Of a stretch of DNA of 64,000 nt, positions 55,209-63,399 are shown in pieces. This DNA is from Streptomyces sp. 7-21 (GTDB lineage Bacteria > Actinomycetota > Actinomycetes > Streptomycetales > Streptomycetaceae). The notes under the pieces were generated by a model, which worked only from the letters and a program-made list of their open reading frames with translations, was not told the DNA's origin and made no database searches. The stretch is taken from contig NZ_JAERRL010000004.1 in NCBI RefSeq assembly GCF_016741785.1, positions 248,001 through 312,000 of the forward strand, given 5' to 3'. Numbering within the stretch: position 1 is the first letter of the stretch; each line of letters begins with the position of its first letter. The position numbers and the translations under genes are program-made.

Positions 55209-57176
55209 ATGTCTCAATCCCCCCCACCCACCACGCGCTCAGGACGGCGGCACGGAAGGCCGCCCACGGCCGGCGACAGAGCGGGGCTGCTGCGCCTCGC
55301 GCTGCTGCCCGCCGCCGCTGTGGCCCTGATCGCGGCGGGAGCCGGAGCCGCGCTGATGGCGTCGGAGGCCCCCCGCCGCGCCGCCCTCGGCGTGGCCATC
55401 GTCGCCGCCGGGGCATGCCTGGCGGTGCTCTTCTGGGCGTATCGTTCCGCCACGGCCGCCTCCGCCGCGCTGGGGCGCGAGTCGGCGGTCAGTGACCAGG
55501 CCGCGCGTGACCGGGCGCACGCCCTCGCGGCCAGACTCTCCGAGGGCCAGGCCGAGATCCAGCGCCTGGTGAAGCAGATACGCCGGGGCGAACGCCCCGA
55601 ACCCCGCGACCGGGCGGCCGTGGACGCCCGGGACCTGGAGGAGATCGACCGCGCGCTGCGGGCCTTCCTGACGGCCGCCGAGTCGGCCGTCATCGAGGCG
55701 TCGGCGCGGCAGCAGATCGTGGTGTTCGTCAACATCGCGCGGCGCCTCCAGTCCCTCGTCACCCGGGCGCTCACCCAGCTCGACGGTCTGGAGCGCGAGG
55801 TCGAGGACCCGGAGCTGCTCGAGGGCCTGTTCAGCCTCGACCACCTCGTCACCCGCGTCCGCCGCCAGGTCGAGAGTCTCGGCGTGCTCGGCGGCGCCGT
55901 GCCGCGCCGCATCAGCAAGCCCGTCAGCGTCTACACGGTGCTGCGGCAGGCGGTCGCCGAGGTCGAGCAGTACTCCCGTGTCAAGGTGCACCAGCCGGTC
56001 GAGGGCATCCTCCACGGCCACGCCACCGCCGACGTCATCCACCTCATCGCCGAACTGGTCGAGAACGCCGCGACGTTCTCGCCGCCCACGACCACCGTGC
56101 ACCTGCGCGCGGAGCGGGTCGCGGCCGGCCTGGCCATCGAGATCGACGACCGCGGCCTGGTCATGCCCGCCGACCTGCGGACGCGCATGAACAACCTGCT
56201 GTCGGCGCCGGAAGAGTTCGACATCGGCGAGCAGCTGAAGGACGGCCGCATCGGCCTGTTCGTGGTCGCGCAGCTCGCCCGGCGCCACGGCATCACCGTC
56301 CGCCTCCAGAGCAACGTCTACGGCGGCAACCAGGCGGTGGTGATCCTTCCCAACGCCCTGCTGAGCGACCCGACCGAGCAGATCCCGGCGGTGCCCGCCA
56401 CCGCCGCCGCGCAGAACGGCGGCGACCGCGGCCTGGCCGCCGTGGGCGCGCAGGCAGCGCAGTCAGCGCAGGCCGCGCCCCAGGCGGCGGCGCAGCCCGC
56501 GCAGGCGGCCCGGACCGCACAGCTGCCGCGGACTCACGCCCCCGACGCCGGGCCCGCCACCGGCGGCTACCCCGCTGCTGCTCCGGCCGCCGCGCCGCGG
56601 GAGCACGCCGCCGCCACCGCGACGGCGCAGTTCCCGGGTCTGGACGAGAGCTTCGGCGTCTCCGGTGCCGCCCGCCACGGCACGGGTGACCCGGCCGCGA
56701 GCGGGGCCGCGGGCCGGGGCACCGGCATGGGCGCCGCCCCGGACACCGGGGGCTACCCCACAGGCGGGTACCCGATGGCCCCGGCCCAGCCGGGGCAGGG
56801 GGTGGAGCCTGGACCAGGAAGGGAGAACGGGGGACACACCGGCCACGCCGGCCACACCGAGGCCCCCGGGGCGCGCGCCGCGCACCCGGGCGGCCAGGAG
56901 CCAGGCAGCAGCGCCGGCCAGCCCCGGGCCCAGCGGCCCGAGGGCGACGCCCAGCGCCCGGAGCTTCCGGTGCGCACCCGGGCGACGGCGCCGGAGCCCC
57001 CGGCCGATCAGTCGGGGAGACCGCCGCTGCCCAAGCGCAGCGGGTCGTATCTCTCCCCCGAGTTCTACGAGAACGCCGCCGCGCGCGACGAACCCGACGC
57101 CGGCCCGGACTTCGGCCTGATGGCCCGGTTCTCCGAAGGCTTCGCCCGCGCCGACGACGGCCCCCGAGCTGACTGA
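55209..57176 (+). CDS. cvnA: Conservon sensor-like ATP-binding protein CvnA
   Basis: A 655-residue membrane histidine-kinase-like protein. Two helices (about 26-51 and 57-80) precede a coiled linker. A kinase-type ATPase domain follows, with VIHLIAELVENAATFSPP near 275-292, DDRGLVM and the late GRIGLFVVAQLARRHG. The classical phospho-His box is not obvious. The C-terminal 250 residues are a Pro/Ala/Gly-rich tail. CvnA proteins work with CvnB, C and D as a membrane complex resembling eukaryotic G-protein systems. ATG at 55209 gives a cytoplasmic N-terminus. Confidence 0.9.
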   Translation: MSQSPPPTTRSGRRHGRPPTAGDRAGLLRLALLPAAAVALIAAGAGAALMASEAPRRAALGVAIVAAGACLAVLFWAYRSATAASAALGRESAVSDQAARDRAHALAARLSEGQAEIQRLVKQIRRGERPEPRDRAAVDARDLEEIDRALRAFLTAAESAVIEASARQQIVVFVNIARRLQSLVTRALTQLDGLEREVEDPELLEGLFSLDHLVTRVRRQVESLGVLGGAVPRRISKPVSVYTVLRQAVAEVEQYSRVKVHQPVEGILHGHATADVIHLIAELVENAATFSPPTTTVHLRAERVAAGLAIEIDDRGLVMPADLRTRMNNLLSAPEEFDIGEQLKDGRIGLFVVAQLARRHGITVRLQSNVYGGNQAVVILPNALLSDPTEQIPAVPATAAAQNGGDRGLAAVGAQAAQSAQAAPQAAAQPAQAARTAQLPRTHAPDAGPATGGYPAAAPAAAPREHAAATATAQFPGLDESFGVSGAARHGTGDPAASGAAGRGTGMGAAPDTGGYPTGGYPMAPAQPGQGVEPGPGRENGGHTGHAGHTEAPGARAAHPGGQEPGSSAGQPRAQRPEGDAQRPELPVRTRATAPEPPADQSGRPPLPKRSGSYLSPEFYENAAARDEPDAGPDFGLMARFSEGFARADDGPRAD

Positions 57177-57206
57177 CCAGCACCACCCTCAAGGAGGACT
57201 TCGATC

Positions 57207-57641
57207 ATGATGAGCGACGTGCCCGCGGGCCGGCCAGCAGATCTCGACTGGCTCCTGGCCAGCTTTGTCCAGAAGGTCGTCCACGCCCGCAGCGCCGTGG
57301 TGGCGTCGAGCGACGGCGTGAAGAAGCACGTGTACGGCCTGGACAACGACCAGGCCGACCGCCTCTCCGCCATAGCCACCGGTCTGTGCTCACTCGGGCG
57401 CGGCGTCGGCGAGTTCGTCGACCACGGCAGCGGCAAGGTGCGGCAGGTGGTGGTCGAGCACGAGGACGCGCTGCTGTTCGTCTCGAAGGCCGGCCCGGGC
57501 GCCGTGCTCGCGGTGCTCACCACGCACGAGGCCGACCTGAGCCTCGTCGGCTACGAGATGGCCCAGCTCGTCAAGAGCGTGGCCAGCTACCTGGCCACGC
57601 CAGAGAGGGTGAACATGGCGCCGACCAACGCGGTTGTCTGA
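57207..57641 (+). CDS. cvnB: Conservon roadblock/LC7 protein CvnB
   Basis: A 144-residue roadblock/LC7-domain protein, a likely regulator of the CvnD GTPase. Domain blocks are DLDWLLASFVQKVVHARSAV, SSDGVKKHVYGLD and VVEHEDALLFVSKAGPGAVLAVL. AAGGAGG precedes the ATG. It lies 30 bases after cvnA. Confidence 0.92.
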   Translation: MMSDVPAGRPADLDWLLASFVQKVVHARSAVVASSDGVKKHVYGLDNDQADRLSAIATGLCSLGRGVGEFVDHGSGKVRQVVVEHEDALLFVSKAGPGAVLAVLTTHEADLSLVGYEMAQLVKSVASYLATPERVNMAPTNAVV

Positions 57642-57642
57642 C

Positions 57643-58008
57643 ATGACGTCGTTCGACGATCCCTGGATCGACGCGGACGCGCCGGACGTGCGCCCCTACG
57701 CCCTGACGCAGGGGCGCACCCGTCCGACCCGCGACCTGACCCTGGCGACATTAGTCAAGGCCGGGCGCTCCCGGAGTGGGGTCCGGCTCAGCCCCGAGCA
57801 CGGCGAAGCCCTCGAACTGTGTCGTCACGGCCCGCGGTCGGTCGCCGAGATCGCCGGAGTCCTCAAGCTCCCGGTGCAGGTCACCAAGGTGCTGCTCTCG
57901 GATCTCATCGACGCCCGTTCCCTGGTGGTACCGATGCCCGCCACGGACGCCGACCCCACCGACCCACTACTCCTGGAGGCATTGCTTGCTGGCCTTCGAC
58001 AGCTCTGA
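57643..58008 (+). CDS. cvnC: Conservon DUF742 protein CvnC, TTA codon
   Basis: A 121-residue DUF742 protein. The N-terminus VRPYALTQGRTRPTRDL is the family signature; a winged-helix-like block ALELCRHGPRSVAEIAGVLKLP follows. Leu37 is encoded by TTA (57751-57753), which would put the conservon under bldA control. ATG at 57643 lies one base after the cvnB stop. Its end overlaps the cvnD start. Confidence 0.92.
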   Translation: MTSFDDPWIDADAPDVRPYALTQGRTRPTRDLTLATLVKAGRSRSGVRLSPEHGEALELCRHGPRSVAEIAGVLKLPVQVTKVLLSDLIDARSLVVPMPATDADPTDPLLLEALLAGLRQL

Positions 58009-58594
58009 GGCATCCGCGTCACGCGACGTGAACCTGATTCCGCTGAAGATCGTGATCGCCGGTGGCTTCGGCGTGGGCAAGACGACCATGGTCGGGGCGG
58101 TGAGCGAGATCAAGCCGCTCACGACGGAGGAGACGCTCACCGCCGCCAGCGTGGGCGTGGACAACCTGGCAGGGGTCGGCCAGAAGACGACGACGACCGT
58201 GTCGATGGACTTCGGCCGCATCACCTTCCCCACACAGAACCTGATGCTGCTGCTGTTCGGCACGCCGGGGCAGCAGCGGTTCTGGTTCATGTGGGAGGAC
58301 CTGTCCCTCGGCGCGGTCGGCGCGGTCGTGCTCGCCGACACCCGCCGCCTGCTGGACAGCTTCGCCGCCATCGAGTACTTCGAGCTGCGCCGCATCCCGT
58401 TCGTCGTCGCCGTCAACGAGTTCGACGGCGCCTTCCGGTACACGACCGAGGAGGTGCGTGACGCCCTGGAGGTCAAGCCGGAGGTGCCGGTGATGCTGTG
58501 CGATGCCCGCAGTACCTCATCGTGCCGCCGCGTGCTGATCTCCCTCGTCGAGCACGCCAGAGCCATGTCCCTGGCGGCGCGCTCCCACCAGTAG
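57986..58594 (+). CDS. cvnD: Conservon GTPase-like ATP/GTP-binding protein CvnD
   Basis: A 202-residue small G-protein-like nucleotide-binding protein. P-loop IAGGFGVGKTTMVGAV, switch-like TTTTVSMDFGRI, G3 LFGTPGQQRF and G4-like VAVNEFDGA are visible. TTG at 57986 is chosen because GGAGG lies 6 bases upstream and overlaps cvnC translation; GTG at 58028 is an alternative that removes a short N-terminus. It should respond to CvnA/CvnB. Confidence 0.92.
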   Translation: MLAFDSSEASASRDVNLIPLKIVIAGGFGVGKTTMVGAVSEIKPLTTEETLTAASVGVDNLAGVGQKTTTTVSMDFGRITFPTQNLMLLLFGTPGQQRFWFMWEDLSLGAVGAVVLADTRRLLDSFAAIEYFELRRIPFVVAVNEFDGAFRYTTEEVRDALEVKPEVPVMLCDARSTSSCRRVLISLVEHARAMSLAARSHQ

Positions 58595-58666
58595 CCCGGT
58601 GACGAGCCAGGCCGCCCCCCGACCCCGCACTTCCCCCTCACCTAGAGAGAATCCGGAGCCCATCCC

Positions 58667-59251
58667 ATGCCGACGTTCGATACCGACACCGGGCGCCACC
58701 TGCTGACTCCCGCCGATGCCCGGGGGCCGGTGCGGGAGGCGCGGCTGCGCGAACTGGGCCTGGCCGACAGGCCCGTTCCGGAGTTCGACCAGTTCGCAGC
58801 CGAACTCGCCCGCGACGCCGCCGACCTCAACGGCCTGCCGAGCGCGCCCTACGCGATGGTCAACTTCATCGGCCAGAACCAGCAGTTCTTCGCCGGCCTG
58901 TACACGCCCGACGGCTCCGCCAGCGGCGGCGGACAGGACGTGGGGCGCACCATGACGCTGGATCAGGGCTACTGCCCGCACGTCGTGGACCGCGGCAAGG
59001 CCCTCGTCCTGCCCGACGTGTGCGCCTACCCGCGCTTCGCGGGCAACGAGGTCGTCGACCACATCGGCATCCGCACCTACATGGGCGCGCCGCTGATCGA
59101 CGACCAGACGGGCGAGGCGCTGGGCACGGTCTGCGTCGTGGACACCGAGCCGATCCCGTGGGGCCGCGAGGGCCTGGATTTCATCAAGGACCGGGCCGAG
59201 CGGATGATGAACATGCTCCGCAGCGGCGTCGGCGTGACCGGCTCCCGCTGA
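58667..59251 (+). CDS. GAF-domain protein linked to the conservon
   Basis: A 194-residue cytoplasmic protein that is essentially one GAF domain: APYAMVNFIGQNQQFFAGL, CPHVVDRGKALVLPD and YMGAPLIDDQTGEALGTVCVVD. GAF domains bind small ligands or sense redox. It is 72 bases after cvnD on the same strand, before a strong terminator, so it probably belongs to the operon and adds a sensory input. No output domain is present. Confidence 0.85.
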   Translation: MPTFDTDTGRHLLTPADARGPVREARLRELGLADRPVPEFDQFAAELARDAADLNGLPSAPYAMVNFIGQNQQFFAGLYTPDGSASGGGQDVGRTMTLDQGYCPHVVDRGKALVLPDVCAYPRFAGNEVVDHIGIRTYMGAPLIDDQTGEALGTVCVVDTEPIPWGREGLDFIKDRAERMMNMLRSGVGVTGSR

Positions 59252-59257
59252 ACGCCG

Positions 59258-59291
59258 GACGCCGGGCGCCCCGCTGCGGGCGCCCGGCGTC
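59258..59291 (+). terminator. Terminator of the conservon operon
   Basis: GACGCCGGGCGCCC pairs perfectly with GGGCGCCCGGCGTC around the loop CGCTGC, six bases after the GAF gene stop. It also lies just beyond the convergent acyl-CoA dehydrogenase gene end. Confidence 0.88.
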
Positions 59292-59318
59292 TGCGTGCCC
59301 TCTGGCGGCCGGCCGCGG

Positions 59319-60560
59319 TTACCGCACGGCGACGGGCTCGCGCTGCGTGCCGCCGCTGGTGACGTCCGCCAGCCGCTCCGACCACTCGCCGCGCGAGGTG
59401 CCCAGTGCCACCTCGGCCAGGCGCAGCCGCTGCACGTCGGAGGTGCCGGCGGGCGCGAAGATGTGGAAGGCGTCGCGCAGGTAGCGCTCGACCGGCCGGT
59501 CGGGGAACAGGGCGCAGGCGCCGTGGATCTCCATGGCGGTGCGCGCCGAGTCCATGGCGTACTCGACGTTGATGAGCTTGGCGTTCTGCAGCTCGGCGTC
59601 GCACGGCAGGCCCCGGTCGAGCAGGTGCACCGCGTGATAGGCCGCGAGGCGGGCCGTCATCAGCCGCGACTGCATCTGCCCCAGCTTCTGCTTGACGGAG
59701 TCGAGTTCCGCCAGCGGCTTGCCGTACCGGATCTGCCGGGCGGCGAAGGCGGCGGTCTCCTCCACCACCGCCTGGTGGATGCCCAGCGAGACGCCCGTGA
59801 GATTCGGCCTGCCGTACAGCACGCTGGAGGAGTAGGCCACGGCCAGGCCGTCACCCTCCTCGCCGAGCAGGTTGTCCGCCGGGACCCGGCAGTTGTCGAA
59901 GATGATCTCGCCGAAGCTGAAGCCGTGCAGGCCCATGGCGGGCCGGTGGGCGGCCAGCCGGCAGCCGGGCCGGTCCGCCTCCACCAGGAACGCCGACAGG
60001 CCCTTGGAGCCCGGCCCGGTGCGCACGACGACGCCGTGCAGGTCGCCGACGTGGCTGTTGCCGACGAACACCTTGCTGCCGTTGAGGATGTAGTCGTCGC
60101 CGTCGCGCACGGCGCTCGCGGCCATCCCCAGCACGTGGCTGCCGGAGTGCTTCTCGGTCGTCGCGATGGTGGGCAGGCAGTCACCGGCGGCGATGGCCGG
60201 CAGCCAGGTCTTCTTCTGCTGCTCGTTGCCGAAGTGGATGATCTTGGCGACCCCGAGCTGCGAGGCCTGCACCATGGCGCCCATGGCGCCGCAGACGCGG
60301 GCGAGTTCCTCGATGATGATGGTCTTCGCCAGGTGCCCCATGCCCATGCCGCCGTACTCGCGGCCTATCGTGACGCCGATCCAGCCCTGGCGGGCTATGA
60401 GGCGGGACAGTTCGTGCTGGACCGTGCGGGAGGCCTCCATCTCGGGCACTCGGGGACGGACCTGCGTCTCGGCGAACTCCCTGACCTCCTGGCGCAGGCG
60501 GCGATGCGACTCGGTGAGGAAGTAACCGTCTGACTGCATACTGTCCGAGGGCAAGATCAT
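59319..60560 (-). CDS. Acyl-CoA dehydrogenase family protein lacking the catalytic base
   Basis: A 413-residue flavoprotein of the acyl-CoA dehydrogenase fold. Blocks GREYGGMGMGHL, TEKHSGSHVLGMA, LNGSKVFVGNSH and GRPNLTGVSLGIHQA are clear. The usual C-terminal base in YEGTS is Ala371 in FAPAGTSDVQ. The alternative base position used by isovaleryl-CoA dehydrogenase (LERL) is YGRP here. Ordinary dehydrogenation is therefore doubtful. Similar proteins occur in secondary-metabolite pathways, but no such cluster is visible. ATG at 60558-60560 follows GGAGTCC; an ATG at 60573-60575 is an alternative. Confidence 0.88.
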   Translation of the reverse strand: MILPSDSMQSDGYFLTESHRRLRQEVREFAETQVRPRVPEMEASRTVQHELSRLIARQGWIGVTIGREYGGMGMGHLAKTIIIEELARVCGAMGAMVQASQLGVAKIIHFGNEQQKKTWLPAIAAGDCLPTIATTEKHSGSHVLGMAASAVRDGDDYILNGSKVFVGNSHVGDLHGVVVRTGPGSKGLSAFLVEADRPGCRLAAHRPAMGLHGFSFGEIIFDNCRVPADNLLGEEGDGLAVAYSSSVLYGRPNLTGVSLGIHQAVVEETAAFAARQIRYGKPLAELDSVKQKLGQMQSRLMTARLAAYHAVHLLDRGLPCDAELQNAKLINVEYAMDSARTAMEIHGACALFPDRPVERYLRDAFHIFAPAGTSDVQRLRLAEVALGTSRGEWSERLADVTSGGTQREPVAVR

Positions 60561-60935
60561 GGTTAAGGACTCCATCAATACGGTCAGCACTTGGAATCGT
60601 GGGACGGACGTGGCCTTCGGAGTTACGAGCGGTTGCGTGACGCGGGGGCACGGCTGGGGCACTGCTCTGTCACGAACGCTCACTCTCGTCGGCGGATGGC
60701 ACGCTGAAGGCCGGCACCCGTCGTGCTCGCCAGGACGCAACGAGGGGGCCGCAGCGACGCGGGCCCGCGCTGTCAGTCACCGGATCGGGACTCCCAGCGA
60801 GGCACCACACATACGGTGACCGATTCCTCGCAGTCGTTGCAGTAGCGGAGGCCGATCGCTTCGGCGTCGTTTGAGCCGAGCGTCACCCTCCCGACACGCC
60901 CGGAAAGCGGTGTAATTTGTTGGCTTTCGCGCTAG
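60561..60935. other. Gap between the dehydrogenase-like and cold-shock-like genes
   Basis: Apart from the possible 37-residue frame at 60773-60886, no gene is seen. The segment 60910-60935 is lower in GC and follows the cold-shock-like stop, so it may contain the promoter of the small frame. Confidence 0.4.
60773..60886 (-). CDS. Possible 37-residue Cys-motif small protein
   Basis: A short frame from GTG (60884-60886) to TGA encodes a peptide with RYCNDCEES and a third cysteine in TVCVVPRW. CxxC plus a third cysteine suggests metal or redox chemistry. The GGGAGG upstream touches the GTG with no spacer, which weakens the start. It lies between same-strand genes. I do not recognise it. Confidence 0.3.
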   Translation of the reverse strand: MTLGSNDAEAIGLRYCNDCEESVTVCVVPRWESRSGD

Positions 60936-61196
60936 TTAGGCGCTGCCTGTGGCAGGTGGGGACGACCCCGGAACGACCCTGCGCGCCCGGTAGGCGTAGC
61001 CGTCCTGTGCCCCGGCCTCCCATTCGAGGATGACCGGCTGGCCCGGGGTCAGCGAACGGAAACCGTCATTCCCGGAAGCCGGTGCGATGTCCGAATAGTG
61101 TGCCCAGCAGCCGCCGGGCGTCTCCGCCGAATCCAGCACACCCCATCCCTCGGCGTCGTGCCACTCACGCACGCGCGCCCCCACTGTTCCCGTCAT
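60936..61196 (-). CDS. Cold-shock-domain-like small protein
   Basis: An 86-residue protein with a divergent cold-shock fold. GTVGARVREWHDAEGWGVLD and CWAHYSDI correspond to the RNP1/RNP2 regions, and VILEWEAGAQDGYAYRARRV is the last strand pair. Aromatic residues for nucleic-acid binding are only partly kept. ATG at 61194-61196 is the family-like start, although no good ribosome site precedes it, so the transcript may be leaderless or start at an upstream GTG. Confidence 0.75.
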   Translation of the reverse strand: MTGTVGARVREWHDAEGWGVLDSAETPGGCWAHYSDIAPASGNDGFRSLTPGQPVILEWEAGAQDGYAYRARRVVPGSSPPATGSA

Positions 61197-61432
61197 GGTC
61201 ACGAAGACTAGCCCGCCACGCCGATGCCGGTGCGGTGGCGGTTCGTTGGCGGACCGGCACGGACGCAAGGACGGGCCGCAGGCCCGCCAGAGACGACGCC
61301 CCTGACCGCGCTTCCTGATCCGCTGGCGCCCCGGACGACGCGTGACCGCAGCCGGGCGGCGGCGGGAGCGGGGCGCCGGGTTTCCGTCAGAAAGGGGGCA
61401 GCGAGCCTCCGGCGCGTCTACGCTCGTTGCCC

Positions 61433-62158
61433 GTGACGACATGGCTGTGGGCGCAGCCCGACCCGGAGCGCGCCCGCGACACGCTGTTCCGGGTGGTGGG
61501 TGCGTCCGCTCAGCGACCGGGCCGCGGCCCGGTGCTGCCGGCGCCGGACGAGCGCGTCGGCTGGCCGGAGCGGCGGCCCGTCCAGCCGGGCGGCACGGCC
61601 GAGGAGGAGCGGGCCGCACGTGCGCGCGGCGCGCGGGCGTTCACCCTGTGGCGCGACCCGGAGGGCCGGGAGGCGCTGGCGCACGTCGTCACGCTCGCGG
61701 CTTCCCGCCGGGATGGCGCTGAATACGAGGTGCGGGGCGCGCCGGGGGAGACGCTGGGCGTGATCCGCCGCGAGCCCGGCTCGTTATGGCGGCTGCGGCG
61801 GGCCCGCTGGAGCGTGCGGCAGCTGGATCGGGGCGCCGCTCCTGCCACCGCCCGCAAGGGGCTGCTGCGGTCGTGGTTCCTGTGGCTGCCGTCCCGGCCG
61901 TTCCAGCTGCTGCTCACCGCCTTCACCATGGGCGAGTACGCGGGCGCCGAGCCGCCGCGCCGCCTCCGGTTCCGGGAACCGGCGGAGAAGGGGGCAGGAC
62001 GAAGCGGCCGCGTGGTGCTCGACTTCCGCGGCGGCCGCGAGGACCTTCAGGTGGTCGCCGGCGGCTGGGACCGCCGGGTGACCGCCGCGCTGCTGCTGCT
62101 CCTCCACAGCTGGGAGTCCCCGCTGGGCCGCTCCGGGGGGCACCGGTCGTTCGTCTGA
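61433..62158 (+). CDS. Unknown protein, scramblase/tubby-like candidate, TTA codon
   Basis: A 241-residue protein. Its middle and C-terminal parts (EYEVRGAPGETLGVIRREPG, RRARWSVRQLD, FRGGREDLQVV) recall the LURP-one/phospholipid-scramblase beta-barrel fold seen in actinobacteria. The evidence is only pattern-like. The hydrophobic stretch WLPSRPFQLLLTAFTMG may be a buried helix. GTG at 61433 is the best start (TTG at 61427 alternative). Leu118 is TTA (61784-61786). It converges on the next gene with a 46-base gap. Confidence 0.5.
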   Translation: MTTWLWAQPDPERARDTLFRVVGASAQRPGRGPVLPAPDERVGWPERRPVQPGGTAEEERAARARGARAFTLWRDPEGREALAHVVTLAASRRDGAEYEVRGAPGETLGVIRREPGSLWRLRRARWSVRQLDRGAAPATARKGLLRSWFLWLPSRPFQLLLTAFTMGEYAGAEPPRRLRFREPAEKGAGRSGRVVLDFRGGREDLQVVAGGWDRRVTAALLLLLHSWESPLGRSGGHRSFV

Positions 62159-62204
62159 GGCGCCGGCCGCCGCGCGGGGCGGTGCCGCCGGAACGCCGGA
62201 TTGT

Positions 62205-63182
62205 TCAGAAAAGGCTGCCCAGCACGTCCCCGGCGCCGTCGACGATGCTCCGGCCGGCGTCCACGACATCGCTGGCCCGGTCGCTGACCCAGTCGGTGGA
62301 GGCGTTCCAGGCGTCGGTGGTCCAGTCGATGGCCTGGCTGCCCCACTCCTTGATGTCGTCCCAGTTGTCCCAGACGAGGGTGCCCACCCAGAACCCGGCC
62401 GCGATGATGGCCGCGACGGCGGTGCCGGGCCCGGGAAAGGCGAGGGCGAGCGTCATGGTGGCGGCGGACACCGTCCCGGCGACGTCGACGGAGTAGCCGG
62501 AGGGGTCGTTCTGGAAGGCGGTGACGGGATTTCCCTGCGAGATCAGGTCGGCGATGCCGGTGCCGGTGCTGATGAGGCCGCCGATGAACCCGGTGTAGCG
62601 CAGGAAGCCGGCGTAGCGGCCGGCCTGGAAGAGGCTCTGGGTGAGCGCCGCGGGAGTGCCGCCGAGTATCGTCGCCACCCTGCCGCCCAGGCTGGATGAC
62701 CAGCCCAGCCGGGAGGCGATCTGGTTGACGCTGGTGACGAGCTGCTGGGCCTCGCGGCCCGCCAGTCCGGGCAGAACGCTGCCGCCCGCACCGAGCGCGG
62801 CCAGGCTGGCCTGAAACCGGCCGACCGGGGCGACGAGGCCGCCGGTGAGCAGGCTCTGGCCGGCCAGCAGCTTGGTGATCTTCCAGCTGCCTAACGCGGA
62901 GACCATGGCGCTGACGGCGCCCTTCAGGTCACCCACGAAGCCGTAGGCCTCCAGGTACCACTCCTCGTCGCTCCGCGCGATTCCGGCGCGGCGGCGCAGG
63001 CCGGAAGCGGTCTCGGTGGCCCATGTCTGCACCGGTTCCAGTGGGCTGAGCTCGGCTCGGGCCCCCAGCTCGCTGGCCCGGTTGAACAGCTGCTGGATCT
63101 CCCAGGCCGTCCCCGATCCCCCGTCCTTGGCGTCGAGCAGGTCCGCGAGGCGCTCAAGGTCGTCCGGATTGACCTGGCGCAT
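62205..63182 (-). CDS. Hydrophobic helical protein, possible type VII substrate, TTA codon
   Basis: A 325-residue protein. The N-terminal 110 residues are helical and hydrophilic (MRQVNPDDLERLADLLDAK). The middle is Gly/Ala-rich and hydrophobic. The end is Trp/Asp-rich (WDNWDDIKEWGSQAIDWT) and amphipathic. This order recalls type VII-exported polymorphic proteins, but no toxin domain is attached. No signal peptide is seen. ATG at 63180-63182 follows GAGAGGGGG. Leu97 is TTA (62892-62894). Function unknown. Confidence 0.6.
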   Translation of the reverse strand: MRQVNPDDLERLADLLDAKDGGSGTAWEIQQLFNRASELGARAELSPLEPVQTWATETASGLRRRAGIARSDEEWYLEAYGFVGDLKGAVSAMVSALGSWKITKLLAGQSLLTGGLVAPVGRFQASLAALGAGGSVLPGLAGREAQQLVTSVNQIASRLGWSSSLGGRVATILGGTPAALTQSLFQAGRYAGFLRYTGFIGGLISTGTGIADLISQGNPVTAFQNDPSGYSVDVAGTVSAATMTLALAFPGPGTAVAAIIAAGFWVGTLVWDNWDDIKEWGSQAIDWTTDAWNASTDWVSDRASDVVDAGRSIVDGAGDVLGSLF

Positions 63183-63399
63183 GATCCCCCTCTCCGCGCC
63201 ACCCCGGTGTGCGTGTTCCCCTGGCCGGAGCGCCGCGTTGCGTCCCACGGTCCCCGGGGTCGGCACCGGGTCCCCCCTGATGTCCGCGACATTTACGCAC
63301 CGTCAGTTTTCATGTCACTTTCATGGTTGGCGGAGGTGCGGCCGCTGGCGCCCCGCCGCGGCGCACGCGGGCGCCGCCTGCCTGCGTACCGTGGTGGGC

